From NCBI RefSeq assembly GCF_001908185.1, contig NZ_LGHM01000053.1:1-56604 (forward strand): a stretch of DNA of 56,604 nucleotides, in the 5' to 3' direction. The notes under the pieces are model-generated. The model saw only the letters and a list, made by a program, of their open reading frames with translations, ran no database searches and was not told the DNA's origin. The stretch's first letter is position 1. Each line of letters begins with the position of its first letter. This DNA is from Bradyrhizobium sp. AS23.2. GTDB taxonomy: Bacteria; Pseudomonadota; Alphaproteobacteria; Rhizobiales; Xanthobacteraceae. Below, in pieces: positions 37,129 to 45,392 of this stretch. A program made the position numbers and the translations under genes.

Positions 37129-37806
37129 TCAGGCGTCGCGGAGCAGATCAGCGGCTAGGGCCCGGGTGACGGGGCGGCCGAGCCGCAGGGCTTCGCTATC
37201 GAGCAGTTCCACGGCTTGCCGGGCCGCGGCCGAGGACCGCTCCAGGCGGGTGGCGAGGTAGCTGACTACGCTCTCGTCCACGGTGAGCTGGCGGTCGGTG
37301 CAGAATTTGACGATCAGGCCACGGAAGAGCTGGTCGTCGGGGGGCAGCAGCGCGACCACCGGCACAGCGCGCAGGCGCGAGCGCAGGTCGCGAAGGTCGA
37401 TCTCAAGCGACGCGGGCGCCTCGCGACCGGTGAGGAGGACATAGGCACCGTCCTCGCGGGCGAGGTTCATCAGGTGGAAGAGGGCGCGCTCGTCGAACTC
37501 CTTTGCCTTGAGATCCTCGACCACCAGCGCACCGGTGGCGAGCGCCCCCGGGACGGCTTCGGCGGTCAGCCCATTGGCCGTGGTCGAGCGGGCGCCGGCC
37601 TCCTCGGCCCAGATCGCAGCGAGATGGCTCTTGCCGCTTCCTTCGGGACCGACCAGCCACATGATCCGGTTCGGCCATTCTGGCCAGCCGTCGATCAAAG
37701 CGAGCCCGGCAGCGTTGGCGGGGCCTTCGAGGAAATTGTCCCGGCTGAGGCTCTCCGCATGCGGAAGCGAGAACGCCAATTGTCGGGGATGAACGCGGCC
37801 TGCCAC
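37129..37806 (-). CDS. hdaA: DnaA-related regulatory inactivator HdaA
   Basis: 225 residues with the DnaA-like AAA+ layout but no DNA-binding domain IV. The start has RQLAFSLPHAESLSRDNFLE, where the early QLxF pentapeptide-like segment fits sliding-clamp binding. Walker A is GPEGSGKSH; Walker B is replaced by ALVVEDLKAKEFDERALFHL. Sensor regions follow, with RDLRSRLRAVPVV and the C-terminal SYLATRLERSSAAARQAVE. With the clamp it stimulates ATP hydrolysis by DnaA and so restrains re-initiation. It lies 127 nt downstream of the pgsA-like gene on the same strand. Confidence 0.9.
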   Translation of the reverse strand: MAGRVHPRQLAFSLPHAESLSRDNFLEGPANAAGLALIDGWPEWPNRIMWLVGPEGSGKSHLAAIWAEEAGARSTTANGLTAEAVPGALATGALVVEDLKAKEFDERALFHLMNLAREDGAYVLLTGREAPASLEIDLRDLRSRLRAVPVVALLPPDDQLFRGLIVKFCTDRQLTVDESVVSYLATRLERSSAAARQAVELLDSEALRLGRPVTRALAADLLRDA

Positions 37807-37933
37807 GCTTGCTTTGCTCCACGCCGGACGGCCGGCCTCAGTTGATAGATTCGACCTATCGAGTGCGACTTGTTAAGCGGGACTTGGCCTTTTGCAGGGC
37901 CGTTCCGCGCTCGCTCTTGCGCCTATTTTGCGC

Positions 37934-38476
37934 TCATTTGGCTTCGATCGTGCTCATGTGCCGCAGCCACTCGACGAGATAGAGCGACACGGAGGAGAGC
38001 GTGAAGATTGTGACGAGGCCCATCAGGATAATATCATAGGGGGCCGGCTTGAAGCCGAAGGCGAGCGCCGCCAGCACCAGCGCCGCGTAGGCCACTTGCG
38101 CAGCGGTATTGAGCTTCGACACCTTCGACGGCTTCATCTCGACCGGCTTGTCGAACAGCCAGGATACGATCACGGCGGCGACGATCATGATGTCGCGCGA
38201 CACCACCAGGATCACGATCCAGCGGGGGATATCGCCCCAGATGCCGAGCGACAGGTAGATCGAGACCAGAAGCGCCTTGTCGGCGAGCGGGTCGAGCAGA
38301 GCCCCAAGCTCGCTCGCCATGTTGAAGCGCTTGGCCAGGAAGCCGTCGACCGCGTCGCTGACGCCGGCAATGAGGAAGACGGCGAACGCGACCTCCATTT
38401 GGCTCGACACGATGGCCCAGACGATAATCGGGACCAGCATGATGCGGCCCAGGGTGATGATGTTCGGAATACTCAC
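37934..38476 (-). CDS. CDP-alcohol phosphatidyltransferase (PgsA-like)
   Basis: 180 residues from GTG 38476 (GGGAAG upstream), matching the family start SIPNIITLGRIMLVPIIVWA. A longer frame to 38620 gives a non-conserved leader. The catalytic motif is DAVDGFLAKRFNMASELGAL followed by LDPLADK, i.e. DGxxAxR(x)8G(x)3D(x)3D with the usual Ala-Arg read as Ala-Lys-Arg. Several membrane helices follow. It probably makes phosphatidylglycerophosphate from CDP-diacylglycerol and glycerol 3-phosphate, but other CDP-alcohol transferases share these motifs. It is divergent from purM, 156 nt apart. Confidence 0.85.
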   Translation of the reverse strand: MSIPNIITLGRIMLVPIIVWAIVSSQMEVAFAVFLIAGVSDAVDGFLAKRFNMASELGALLDPLADKALLVSIYLSLGIWGDIPRWIVILVVSRDIMIVAAVIVSWLFDKPVEMKPSKVSKLNTAAQVAYAALVLAALAFGFKPAPYDIILMGLVTIFTLSSVSLYLVEWLRHMSTIEAK

Positions 38477-38632
38477 GTGGCGCTTCCCGGCACCCGGTCT
38501 GACCTCGAATCCGGCCCCTTTGGAGGCTGAACCGGTTGATATCTCTACATAGTATACGGTGGGGCGCCATGCGAGCCATTGCGTGTCCCCGGAATTCGAC
38601 GTAACCAGCCGGAAACCCACTGGAAATCGGGC

Positions 38633-39706
38633 ATGACCGACCGCAAAAACGGCCTCACTTACGCCGATTCAGGCGTCGATATCGACGCGGGCAACCGCCT
38701 GGTCGACCTGATCAAGCCGATGGTGCGTGCCACCGCACGGCCCGGCGCCGACGCCGAGATCGGCGGTTTCGGCGGCCTGTTCGACCTCAAGGCGGCCGGC
38801 TTCAAGGATCCCGTCCTGGTCGCCGCCACCGACGGCGTCGGCACCAAGGTCAAGATCGCGATCGAGACCGGGCTGCATGGCGGCATCGGCATCGATCTCG
38901 TCGCCATGAGCGTCAACGACCTCGTGGTGCAGGGCGCCGAGCCGCTGTTCTTCCTGGACTATTTCGCCTGCGGCAAGCTCGACCCCGAGGCCACGGCCGC
39001 GATCGTCGCGGGTGTCGCCGAAGGCTGCCGGGAATCCGGCTGCGCGCTGATCGGCGGCGAGACCGCTGAGATGCCCGGCCTCTACAAGGACGGCGACTAC
39101 GATCTCGGCGGCTTTGCCGTCGGCGCCGCCGAGCGGGGCACGCTGCTTCCGCGCAAGGACATCGCCGCGGGCGATGCCGTGATTGGCTTGGCCTCGTCGG
39201 GCGTGCACTCCAACGGCTTCTCCCTGGTACGGAAGATCGTGGAACAGTCCGGCCTGGGCTTCGAGGCGCCGGCGCCGTTCTCGCCTGTCACGACGCTCGG
39301 AGGCGCGCTGCTCACGCCTACGCGGCTCTACGTCAAATCCTGCCTGCGCGCGATCCGCGAGACCGGCGCTGTGAAGGGGCTCGCCCATATCACCGGCGGC
39401 GGCTTCACCGACAACATCCCGCGCGTGCTGCCAAAGCATCTCGGCGTCGGCATTGATCTTGAGCGCCTGCCTGTGCTGCCGGTGTTCAAATGGCTAGCGG
39501 CGCAAGCTGGCATCGCCGAGCTGGAAATGCTGCGGACCTTCAACTGCGGTATCGGCATGATCGCGATTGTCGAGCCTGACAAGGTCGATCAGGTCGTGCA
39601 GGTCTTCGCTGATTCCGGTGAGACCGTGGCGCAGCTCGGCACCGTGATCCCGGCCGAGGGCGAGCATCGCGTCGTCTATAACGGCCACCTCGATCTGGCG
39701 CTGTGA
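38633..39706 (+). CDS. purM: Phosphoribosylformylglycinamidine cyclo-ligase
   Basis: 357 residues. It is the AIR synthetase of purine synthesis, closing the imidazole ring with ATP. Visible motifs are [20 protein letters not shown], the dimer/ATP region [36 protein letters not shown], and [16 protein letters not shown] 38633 starts just before the conserved domain. Its TGA overlaps the purN ATG (TGATG at 39704-39708), so PurM and PurN are made in step. Confidence 0.96.
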   Translation: MTDRKNGLTYADSGVDIDAGNRLVDLIKPMVRATARPGADAEIGGFGGLFDLKAAGFKDPVLVAATDGVGTKVKIAIETGLHGGIGIDLVAMSVNDLVVQGAEPLFFLDYFACGKLDPEATAAIVAGVAEGCRESGCALIGGETAEMPGLYKDGDYDLGGFAVGAAERGTLLPRKDIAAGDAVIGLASSGVHSNGFSLVRKIVEQSGLGFEAPAPFSPVTTLGGALLTPTRLYVKSCLRAIRETGAVKGLAHITGGGFTDNIPRVLPKHLGVGIDLERLPVLPVFKWLAAQAGIAELEMLRTFNCGIGMIAIVEPDKVDQVVQVFADSGETVAQLGTVIPAEGEHRVVYNGHLDLAL

Positions 39707-40359
39707 TGAAGCGCCGCGTCGCCATCCTGATCTCCGGTCGCGGCTCCAACATGGCCGCGCTGATCAGGGCCGCCGCCGCGCCGGATTTTCCGGCGGAGAT
39801 CTCGCTCGTGATCTCGAACAAGGCCGACGCGGTGGGACTCGAACGGGCCAAGACGAGCGGCGTGAAGACGCAGGTGATCGAGAGCAAGCCGTTCGGCAAG
39901 GACCGCGCCGGTTTCGAGGCGGTGCTGCAAGCAGCGCTCGACCAGCATGGCATCGAGCTGATCTGTCTCGGCGGCTTCATGCGCTTGTTCACGGCGGAAT
40001 TCACCAGGGCCTGGTACGGGCGGATGCTCAACATCCATCCATCCCTGTTGCCGTCGTTCCCCGGCCTCGACCCGCACGGTCAGGCCTTGCGCGCCGGGGT
40101 CAAGTTGTCTGGCGCGACAGTGCATTTCGTAATCCCCGAGACCGATGCCGGCCCGATCGTGATGCAGGGCGCGGTGCCCGTCGGCGATCATGACACGGCG
40201 GATACGCTGTCGGAGCGAATCCTCGAAGTCGAGCACCGCATCTATCCCGAAGCGCTGCGGCTGCTCGCGACCGGAAAGGTCCGGATCGAGGGCGATGTCT
40301 GCAAGACGGCTGGCAGCGCGGCGTCGGAGAATTTCCTGATTGCGCCTGTGGCGAGCTGA
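39706..40359 (+). CDS. purN: Phosphoribosylglycinamide formyltransferase 1
   Basis: 217 residues. It transfers a formyl group from 10-formyltetrahydrofolate to GAR. The start VAILISGRGSNMAALI is the substrate phosphate loop. The catalytic set is in LNIHPSLLPSFPGLDPHGQA (Asn-x-His) and HFVIPETDAGPI (Asp). ATG 39706 shares its A with the purM stop; the preceding GTG at 39703 is less likely. The next gene on the plus strand is 678 nt away. Confidence 0.96.
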   Translation: MKRRVAILISGRGSNMAALIRAAAAPDFPAEISLVISNKADAVGLERAKTSGVKTQVIESKPFGKDRAGFEAVLQAALDQHGIELICLGGFMRLFTAEFTRAWYGRMLNIHPSLLPSFPGLDPHGQALRAGVKLSGATVHFVIPETDAGPIVMQGAVPVGDHDTADTLSERILEVEHRIYPEALRLLATGKVRIEGDVCKTAGSAASENFLIAPVAS

Positions 40360-40392
40360 AGCGCCGTCGCGTTTCGTCTTCACAAACAAAAT

Positions 40393-40411
40393 CCCCCGGC
40401 AGGGCCGGGGG
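40393..40411 (-). terminator. Terminator of the cold-shock gene
   Basis: CCCCCGGC (40393-40400) and GCCGGGGG (40404-40411) with a 3-nt loop. Read on the minus strand, the stem is followed by ATTTTGTTTGT, a clear U-rich tract, 38 nt after the cspA-family stop. The same hairpin could slow transcription arriving from purN, but on that strand no T run follows. Confidence 0.85.
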
Positions 40412-40448
40412 CAACGTCACGATTTCTCGCGGGCTTGGCCGGGGGAAA

Positions 40449-40655
40449 TCAGGAGACCTTGAGGTTCTCTGCGGACGACTTGCCGCGGTTCTCCACGAGG
40501 TCGTATTCAACCACCTGGTTCTCGTTCAGGGTGGAGAGTCCAGCACGCTCGACGGCCGAGATGTGGACGAACACGTCCTTGTCGCCGCCGTTCGGCTTGA
40601 TGAACCCATAGCCCTTGGTCGGGTTGAACCATTTGACGGTGCCCTTTTGCGGCAT
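40449..40655 (-). CDS. Cold-shock protein (CspA family)
   Basis: 68 residues. A single OB-fold with the RNA-binding motifs KGYGFIKPN (RNP1) and DVFVHIS (RNP2), preceded by GTVKWFNPT. It melts RNA structure and acts as an RNA chaperone. The strong ribosome site GGAGGAG lies about 7 nt before ATG 40655. The 5' leader carries an AAAAAAGGCGGC...GTCTTTTT imperfect hairpin near 40679-40701 that might act in temperature control, as with other csp leaders. It has its own terminator. Confidence 0.95.
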   Translation of the reverse strand: MPQKGTVKWFNPTKGYGFIKPNGGDKDVFVHISAVERAGLSTLNENQVVEYDLVENRGKSSAENLKVS

Positions 40656-41036
40656 CGCTAGTCTCCTCCACTAGATACGAAAAAGACGCGGCCGCCTTTT
40701 TTGCGTGCCACGCCACAAACGGGCTTCCGGAAGTCTGTTCGAGTCTTGAGTCTCAACGTCGCGAAACGCACAGCCGAGCGGCCAATTCCGATTGTGTGCA
40801 ATATTGCAACATGAAAATCGCACATTAGCAAGCCGCGTGCGGATTTCAAGGCCGGGTCGGGTCTAACCGCCTCCTATTTGCGACCTGTGGCAGCGGAACC
40901 ACAATCGAGGGCAATAGCCCTTGCCCGAGCGCTTCAACCGATTGACGCTCCGTAGCAGTTCAGCACAAATCGCCGCACGCTTCGCAGGTTGTGTTGCATT
41001 TTTGCGAGCCGCCATTTTGCTTCGGGATTAGTTGTC
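40656..41036. other. Divergent region between the cold-shock gene and the outer-membrane protein gene
   Basis: 381 bases. On the minus side it contains the cold-shock mRNA leader, with an imperfect A/T-flanked hairpin near 40679-40701. The rest includes AT-rich tracts around 40795-40830 (GTGTGCAATATTGCAACATG). No further gene or repeat is seen. Confidence 0.5.
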
Positions 41037-42191
41037 ATGTGCTGCATCTCGCAGCTCTCCGGGACACGGCAGACGATCCGGCTGGACCGCGTCCGCCGGA
41101 TCGCGGCTGCGATTGCGATGGCGTTTGCGCTCGTCGTGACGATGTCGGTGACGCCCGGCTTCGCACAAAGTCCGACGCCCACTCCGACCCCGACGCCGAC
41201 TCCGTCGCCAACGCCGGTGCCGGTGCCCACCTCGATCAATTACGACCAGTCGGCCGGCAATAGCACGCTCAATCTCGGCTCGTGGTTCTTGGAACGGCTC
41301 GGCAATCAGGCCTCGGGCGGGTTTAACCGCGCGTTCCGGACCAATCCCGGCGGCGGCGGTGCGTCCGAGAGCACGGAAGATCCGCGCTACCGCACCTGGA
41401 TAGAGGGCTACGGCATTTCCGTCCGGACCGATGCGCAGGGTGATTTCGTCGGCGACAAGCGCAAGACATTTGGCGGCGTTGCCGGTTTCGGCGCGCGGGT
41501 CGCGCCGGGCGTCAATCTCGGCTTCTCCATCGACCAGAGCCACACCGACATCGACGTGCCGCTCGCGCTCCAGTCGGCGACGCTCGATCTGACGCAGATT
41601 GGCTTCAATGGCTCGGTCGACAAGGGACCGTGGACCTGGGCCTTCGCGGTGGTGCACGGTTTCGGCAAGGTCCATTCCAACCGGGACACTGGCTTTGGCC
41701 TTGCGACCGCGGGCTATCGCGCCGCTGTCGACGGCGCGCTGACCGAGATCAGCTATTACTGGACCCAGGACCAGATGCGGATCGTGCCCAAGGGCGCGCT
41801 CGAATATGTTCGCGCCACCAGCGCAGCGTTCCAGGAGGCCGGAGGGCTCGATCCGCTCAACGTTGGTTTCACCGCGCTCTCACGCGCGCGCGTCATGATC
41901 GGTGCCGAGATCGGGCGCTACTTCATCCTCGACCAGAAGGTTCTGGACCTGTCGGCCTACGGCAAGTTCGTCGACAATTTTTACCAGAACCTGGGAGTGG
42001 TGCAGGTCAGCCTGGGGACCCAGAGCATCATCGTTCCCGGGATCGGCGAGAGCCGTTACGGCATGGATGCCGGCGCCTCGGCCTCGCTCAGTCTGACCAA
42101 CACCGCGCGGCTCTACATCAACTACGATGCCAAGTTCCGCGACGAACTCACCTCGCACCAGGGCACGGCGGGCTTCGAATATCGGTGGTAA
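41037..42191 (+). CDS. Outer-membrane beta-barrel protein, autotransporter-domain-like
   Basis: 384 residues from ATG 41037; starts at 40989 or at the Met before AFALVV are possible. A long basic leader and signal helix (IAAAIAMAFALVVTMSVTPG, cleavage near Phe-Ala-Gln) are followed by a Thr-Pro ladder (PTPTPTPTPTPSPTPVPVPT). The remaining 300 residues alternate strands: RYRTWIEGYGISVRTDA, VAGFGARVAPGVNLGFSIDQ, ALTEISYYWTQDQMRIVP. It ends Glu-Tyr-Arg-Trp, an aromatic C-terminal residue fitting BAM recognition. It resembles the beta domain of autotransporters but has no large passenger, so it may be a stand-alone barrel. Confidence 0.8.
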   Translation: MCCISQLSGTRQTIRLDRVRRIAAAIAMAFALVVTMSVTPGFAQSPTPTPTPTPTPSPTPVPVPTSINYDQSAGNSTLNLGSWFLERLGNQASGGFNRAFRTNPGGGGASESTEDPRYRTWIEGYGISVRTDAQGDFVGDKRKTFGGVAGFGARVAPGVNLGFSIDQSHTDIDVPLALQSATLDLTQIGFNGSVDKGPWTWAFAVVHGFGKVHSNRDTGFGLATAGYRAAVDGALTEISYYWTQDQMRIVPKGALEYVRATSAAFQEAGGLDPLNVGFTALSRARVMIGAEIGRYFILDQKVLDLSAYGKFVDNFYQNLGVVQVSLGTQSIIVPGIGESRYGMDAGASASLSLTNTARLYINYDAKFRDELTSHQGTAGFEYRW

Positions 42192-42196
42192 TGCGC

Positions 42197-42245
42197 GAGC
42201 ATGATCCGGAAAAGTGTGCAGCGGTTTTCCGACAAGATCATGCTC
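42197..42245. repeat. Intergenic palindromic repeat, copy B
   Basis: GAGCATGATCCGGAAAAGTG at the left and TTTTCCGACAAGATCATGCTC at the right form a long palindrome. It is the inverted, near-identical counterpart of 28513-28562. It lies between the convergent stops of the barrel protein and the LysR regulator, 5 nt after the former. Confidence 0.85.
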
Positions 42246-42261
42246 GAGCAAACGGCCGCGC

Positions 42262-43302
42262 CTATGTCGGCGTCGCCGCGACATATCCCGTCAGCCCAAA
42301 GCCTTCTCGCGCAGTCGTCATCATCGGCACCAGCGCGTTCGGATGAATGAACTCGTCGCGGAAGCAGGGATATTTCTTGGGATCGAAGATCTTCTTGAGC
42401 CAGTCGACTACGATCCTGTGGCGCTCGGAGGCGCGGAACTCGCGGTGATAGGTGAGCCAGAGATCGGCGTGGTGACTGACGCCAAGATCGACGGCAACGA
42501 GCGGCGCGCCGAGCGCGATCGACACCGTCGGCAGGAAGCCGATGCCGGCGCCGCGCTCCACTGCATAGAGCGCGCCGACCGAAGAATTGGTCTTGATCCC
42601 GACGATGCCTTCGAGCGACGACAGCCCGAGGATGCGGGCGTAGGCGCCGTCGTCGACCTGCGGCGCGGTCTGCTTGATGATGCGGTGGTCCTTCAGCTCG
42701 GCCAGCGTTGACGGCAGGCCGTAGAGCTTCTCGTACTCCTTGGAGACGAAGGGATAGATGTGCAGCCGCCCGAGCTTTGCGACGATCAGATCGGGATTTG
42801 TCGGCGGCTCGAGCTGGATCGCGATATCGGATTCAAGCCGTGCGACGTCGGCCTGCTCCATCGCGCAGCGCAGATCGACGGTGATCTTGCGATAGGTCTT
42901 CTGGAAATCGATCAGCCGCGGCAGGATCCAGAAATTGCCGGGGCCTTCAGTCACCGCAACACGTACGGTGCCTGTGGTGTCGCTCGACGATCGCGAGGCG
43001 CGACGAAAAACGTTGAAGGCATGACGCTCCATGTGTGCGACGTCGGCGATCATCGCAGTGCCTTCGTCGCTGAGCGTGAGTCCGCTCTGGTCGCGCAGGA
43101 ACAGCTTGCAGCCGATGCTCTCTTCGAGCCGGTCGATCCGGCGCATCAGTGTGGTGGAGGTGAGCCCGAGTTCCTCGGCGGCGTTGCGGAAACTTTTATA
43201 TTTTGCGCACGCTAAAAAAAGCTTCAAATCATCCCAGGATGCATCCAGGGCCTCTTCACGGTGCTGCATCATCGCAGCACCCCGGTGCAATACTTGCTGC
43301 AT
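42262..43302 (-). CDS. LysR family transcriptional regulator
   Basis: 346 residues from ATG 43302 (CAGG and GGGGA upstream); ATG 43272/43269 are alternatives. The N-terminal helix-turn-helix is DDLKLFLACAKYKSFRNAAE followed by LGLTSTTLMRRIDRLEESIG. A substrate-binding-like effector domain starts near TGTVRVAVTEGPGNFWILPR. It diverges from the acyltransferase-like gene at 43374 across 71 nt containing a perfect inverted repeat, so it probably controls that cluster. The effector is unknown. The C-terminus ends on a palindromic repeat. Confidence 0.9.
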   Translation of the reverse strand: MQQVLHRGAAMMQHREEALDASWDDLKLFLACAKYKSFRNAAEELGLTSTTLMRRIDRLEESIGCKLFLRDQSGLTLSDEGTAMIADVAHMERHAFNVFRRASRSSSDTTGTVRVAVTEGPGNFWILPRLIDFQKTYRKITVDLRCAMEQADVARLESDIAIQLEPPTNPDLIVAKLGRLHIYPFVSKEYEKLYGLPSTLAELKDHRIIKQTAPQVDDGAYARILGLSSLEGIVGIKTNSSVGALYAVERGAGIGFLPTVSIALGAPLVAVDLGVSHHADLWLTYHREFRASERHRIVVDWLKKIFDPKKYPCFRDEFIHPNALVPMMTTAREGFGLTGYVAATPT

Positions 43303-43338
43303 ACGCCTGATCCCCAACCGCTAAGTTCAATGTCGTAG

Positions 43339-43356
43339 CGGGGCACTAAAGCCCCG
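43339..43356. promoter_or_regulatory. Inverted repeat between the LysR gene and its divergent neighbour
   Basis: CGGGGC (43339-43344), spacer ACTAAA, GCCCCG (43351-43356). It lies midway between the two starts. LysR proteins usually bind imperfect dyads with T-N11-A; this perfect GC-rich dyad could be such an operator or a hairpin in the leader of the plus-strand gene. Confidence 0.5.
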
Positions 43357-43373
43357 AACGATAGAGGGGCGAT

Positions 43374-43991
43374 ATGGCTATGGAAAGGGGCTCGTTTGCC
43401 GCAAGACATCATTTTGATGCCTTGCCGCTGAGTCCGGATGTCGAAGTTCGTTGCGCGCAATTTTCCGAAATTGCCGCGCTTTCCGACATGGCGCACCGGC
43501 TGGTGCCGGGTGTGCAAATCGGGGCGGCGGAACTCGCGAGATACTTCACTTTCGATCCTCAGAGCATCCTGACTTTCAGCCGGAAGGGTAGACTGCTCGG
43601 CGGCATGGCCTTCCTGTTTCTCAACGACCGCGGGCACGATGCGCTGCTGCTCGACGAGATCTGCCTCACCTCGCCTGAGACGCACTATCTCGCTTCCGCG
43701 AAGGAGGACGTTGCTGCCATCTATATCTGGGCGATCGCGGCGACGGGGCGCGGCGTCGCCGGTCTCGGCAAGGCCGCGGCTCATTTGCGACAGGTAAGAT
43801 TTCGTAACGCAGATTGCTATGCGCAGCCGTCAACCGTGGCCGGACGAGATATCATGAAGGCGACCGGCTTCGAGCCCATCCCGAGCTTCCAGCCTGACCT
43901 CTGGTGTTACGAGCGCCCCTGGCACCGGCAGCCGATGCGCATGCCGGGCGCAATCATCCAAGCAAGGAGTTTTGCAGATGCACGGTACTAG
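43374..43991 (+). CDS. Acyltransferase-like protein (GNAT fold likely), first of the cluster
   Basis: 205 residues from ATG 43374, with GAGGGGCGAT before it. The sequence EVRCAQFSEIAALSDMAHRL, then KGRLLGGMAFLFLNDRGHDA and WAIAATGRGVAGLGKAAAHL, fits the strand-helix plan of a GNAT-like enzyme. The glycine-rich GRGVAGLG sits where the acetyl-CoA pyrophosphate loop (Q/R-x-x-G-x-G/A) would be. The closing FEPIPSFQPDLWCYERPW is typical of GNAT ends. It overlaps the next gene by 14 nt. Family membership is inferred from pattern; the substrate is unknown. Confidence 0.6.
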   Translation: MAMERGSFAARHHFDALPLSPDVEVRCAQFSEIAALSDMAHRLVPGVQIGAAELARYFTFDPQSILTFSRKGRLLGGMAFLFLNDRGHDALLLDEICLTSPETHYLASAKEDVAAIYIWAIAATGRGVAGLGKAAAHLRQVRFRNADCYAQPSTVAGRDIMKATGFEPIPSFQPDLWCYERPWHRQPMRMPGAIIQARSFADARY

Positions 43992-44598
43992 GATTCCTCT
44001 CGCCAAGCCCGACTCCCGCGCCATCACCATCCGCCTCGCGCGCGATCCCAGCGATCTCATGCTTGTTACCGCCATCCGCTCGGCGGTCTATCTCGCCGAG
44101 CAGGATTGTCCGTTCGAGGAGGAGTTCGACGGCAACGACATGGTCGCCGCGCATTTCATCGGCTTCGTCGGCAACGAGCCTGCAGGCTGCCTGCGGGTGC
44201 GCTTCTTCGGCGATTTCGCCAAGGTGGAGCGGCTCGCGGTACGGCACCAATATCGTCGCTCGCGCGTCTCGTTCAAGCTGGTGCAGGCGAGCGTCGACTA
44301 TGTGAAGCGCAAGGGCTTTCGCAAGATCTACGGCCAGGCGCAGGACCGGCTGGTCGATTTCTGGGCTCATTTCGGCGCCAAGCCGCTGGGCCACAATCGC
44401 AAGATCACGTTCTCGGATTTCTCCTATACGGAAATGCTGCTGGAGATCGAGCCGGGGCCGGATGCCATCACGCTGGACAGCGATCCCTATGTGATCATCC
44501 GTCCCGAGGGCGATTGGGACCGGCCGGGCGTGCTCGATGCGTCCGCGGGACGGTCGGTGACCTCGCCGCTGCGGGACCTCGCACTCGCCAGCCGTTGA
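43978..44598 (+). CDS. GNAT family N-acyltransferase-like protein
   Basis: 206 residues from ATG 43978 (AAGGAG at 43964-43969, 8 nt spacing), overlapping the previous gene. GNAT elements: RDPSDLMLVTAIRSAVYLAE, GFVGNEPAGCLRVRFFGDFA, then VERLAVRHQYRRSRVSFKLV, where the CoA loop lacks the canonical glycines (Arg-Arg-Ser-Arg-Val-Ser). The later YGQAQDRLVDFWAHFGAKPL is a standard GNAT segment. The loose CoA loop recalls enzymes using acyl-carrier or long-chain acyl donors, but that is speculation. It is part of a tight plus-strand cluster controlled by the divergent LysR gene. Confidence 0.75.
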   Translation: MHGTRIPLAKPDSRAITIRLARDPSDLMLVTAIRSAVYLAEQDCPFEEEFDGNDMVAAHFIGFVGNEPAGCLRVRFFGDFAKVERLAVRHQYRRSRVSFKLVQASVDYVKRKGFRKIYGQAQDRLVDFWAHFGAKPLGHNRKITFSDFSYTEMLLEIEPGPDAITLDSDPYVIIRPEGDWDRPGVLDASAGRSVTSPLRDLALASR

Positions 44599-44623
44599 AA
44601 CTGGTGCAGCTAAGCGCAAGACA

Positions 44624-45187
44624 ATGCTGGTTTCCAACCACGCTGATCCGCCGATCCTGATCTGTGCGGATCTTCAGGTCGAATATCTGACCCCCGGGCG
44701 TCGCCACGTGATCCTCGACGGCGACGCCGTCACCGCGCGCTGTCTGGAACTCCTGATGCTGTGGCGCGACAATCTCTGGCCGGTGATGCACCTGAAGCGC
44801 ATCGCCCAGGCAGCCTGGTTCAATCCGGCATCCAGGCTGACCGATTGGATCGCCGAGACGAAGCCGCAGCCCGGCGAGATGACGTTCGAGCACCCGCTGC
44901 CCTCGGCCTACAGCTCGGCGAGGTTTGTGGACTATATGTCCAATATCCGCAATGTGCGCTGCGTGCTGATCGGCTTCTCCCTGGATGAAACCATCCTGGC
45001 CACCGCCGTTGAGGGATTTCACCGCAGCCATCGCTACCAGCTGGTCGGCGACGCCGTGGCGTGCCGGCAGCCGGGCACGGGCGATGCGGTCGCCTACAAG
45101 CATGCGATGGTGAATGTCCTCGGCAATTTTGCTACAGTCCAGTCCGGCGCCGAACTAATCAGAACCAGCGGCGCCGTCGCTGTTTAG
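44624..45187 (+). CDS. Isochorismatase-like (cysteine hydrolase fold) protein with Cys replaced
   Basis: 187 residues. The fold is indicated by ILICADLQVEYLTPG (the first catalytic Asp), MHLKRIAQAAWF (the Lys position) and CVLIGFSLDETILATAVEGF. In active family members the last motif reads about G-x-x-T-x-V-C-V-x-A-T-A, with Cys as nucleophile. Here a Thr occupies that place and no Cys is adjacent. So either the enzyme uses another chemistry (as true isochorismatases can do without Cys) or it is a binding protein. It follows the GNAT gene by 25 nt. Confidence 0.75.
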   Translation: MLVSNHADPPILICADLQVEYLTPGRRHVILDGDAVTARCLELLMLWRDNLWPVMHLKRIAQAAWFNPASRLTDWIAETKPQPGEMTFEHPLPSAYSSARFVDYMSNIRNVRCVLIGFSLDETILATAVEGFHRSHRYQLVGDAVACRQPGTGDAVAYKHAMVNVLGNFATVQSGAELIRTSGAVAV

Positions 45188-45221
45188 GCGGCCGCGATCG
45201 GCGGATGAATGGGGTGGGACA

Positions 45222-45392
45222 TTGTCACGGGGAGAACAGCTCAAGGAGCTGGCAAGCGATCTGTCGCGCGCCGCCGAGGCGGCCCGCCGCATCGGCTTGC
45301 CGACAACGGTCTATCTGCTTTCGATGGCGCTTGTGGAGGTGAGGGAAGCCGCTGCCGCCACCGGCGATGCGGATGACGACGGCGCGGCCTGA
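45222..45392 (+). CDS. Small helical protein, 56 residues, TTG start
   Basis: TTG 45222 to TGA 45390-45392. The product begins SRGEQLKELASDLSRAAEAA, continues RRIGLPTTVYLLSMALVEVR and ends in an acidic Asp-Asp-Asp-Gly-Ala-Ala tail. Composition, codon bias and amphipathic helical pattern fit a real gene much better than the overlapping frames. A GGGGTGGGA stretch upstream could serve as a ribosome site. It lies 34 nt after the isochorismatase-like gene and 156 nt before the aminotransferase, on the same strand. Function unknown. Confidence 0.6.
   Translation: MSRGEQLKELASDLSRAAEAARRIGLPTTVYLLSMALVEVREAAAATGDADDDGAA

Noticed and set aside
40679..40701. Cold-shock leader hairpin as a riboswitch or thermosensor
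   Set aside because: Imperfect A/T-flanked stem only; insufficient to call a defined regulatory RNA, so mentioned just as context.
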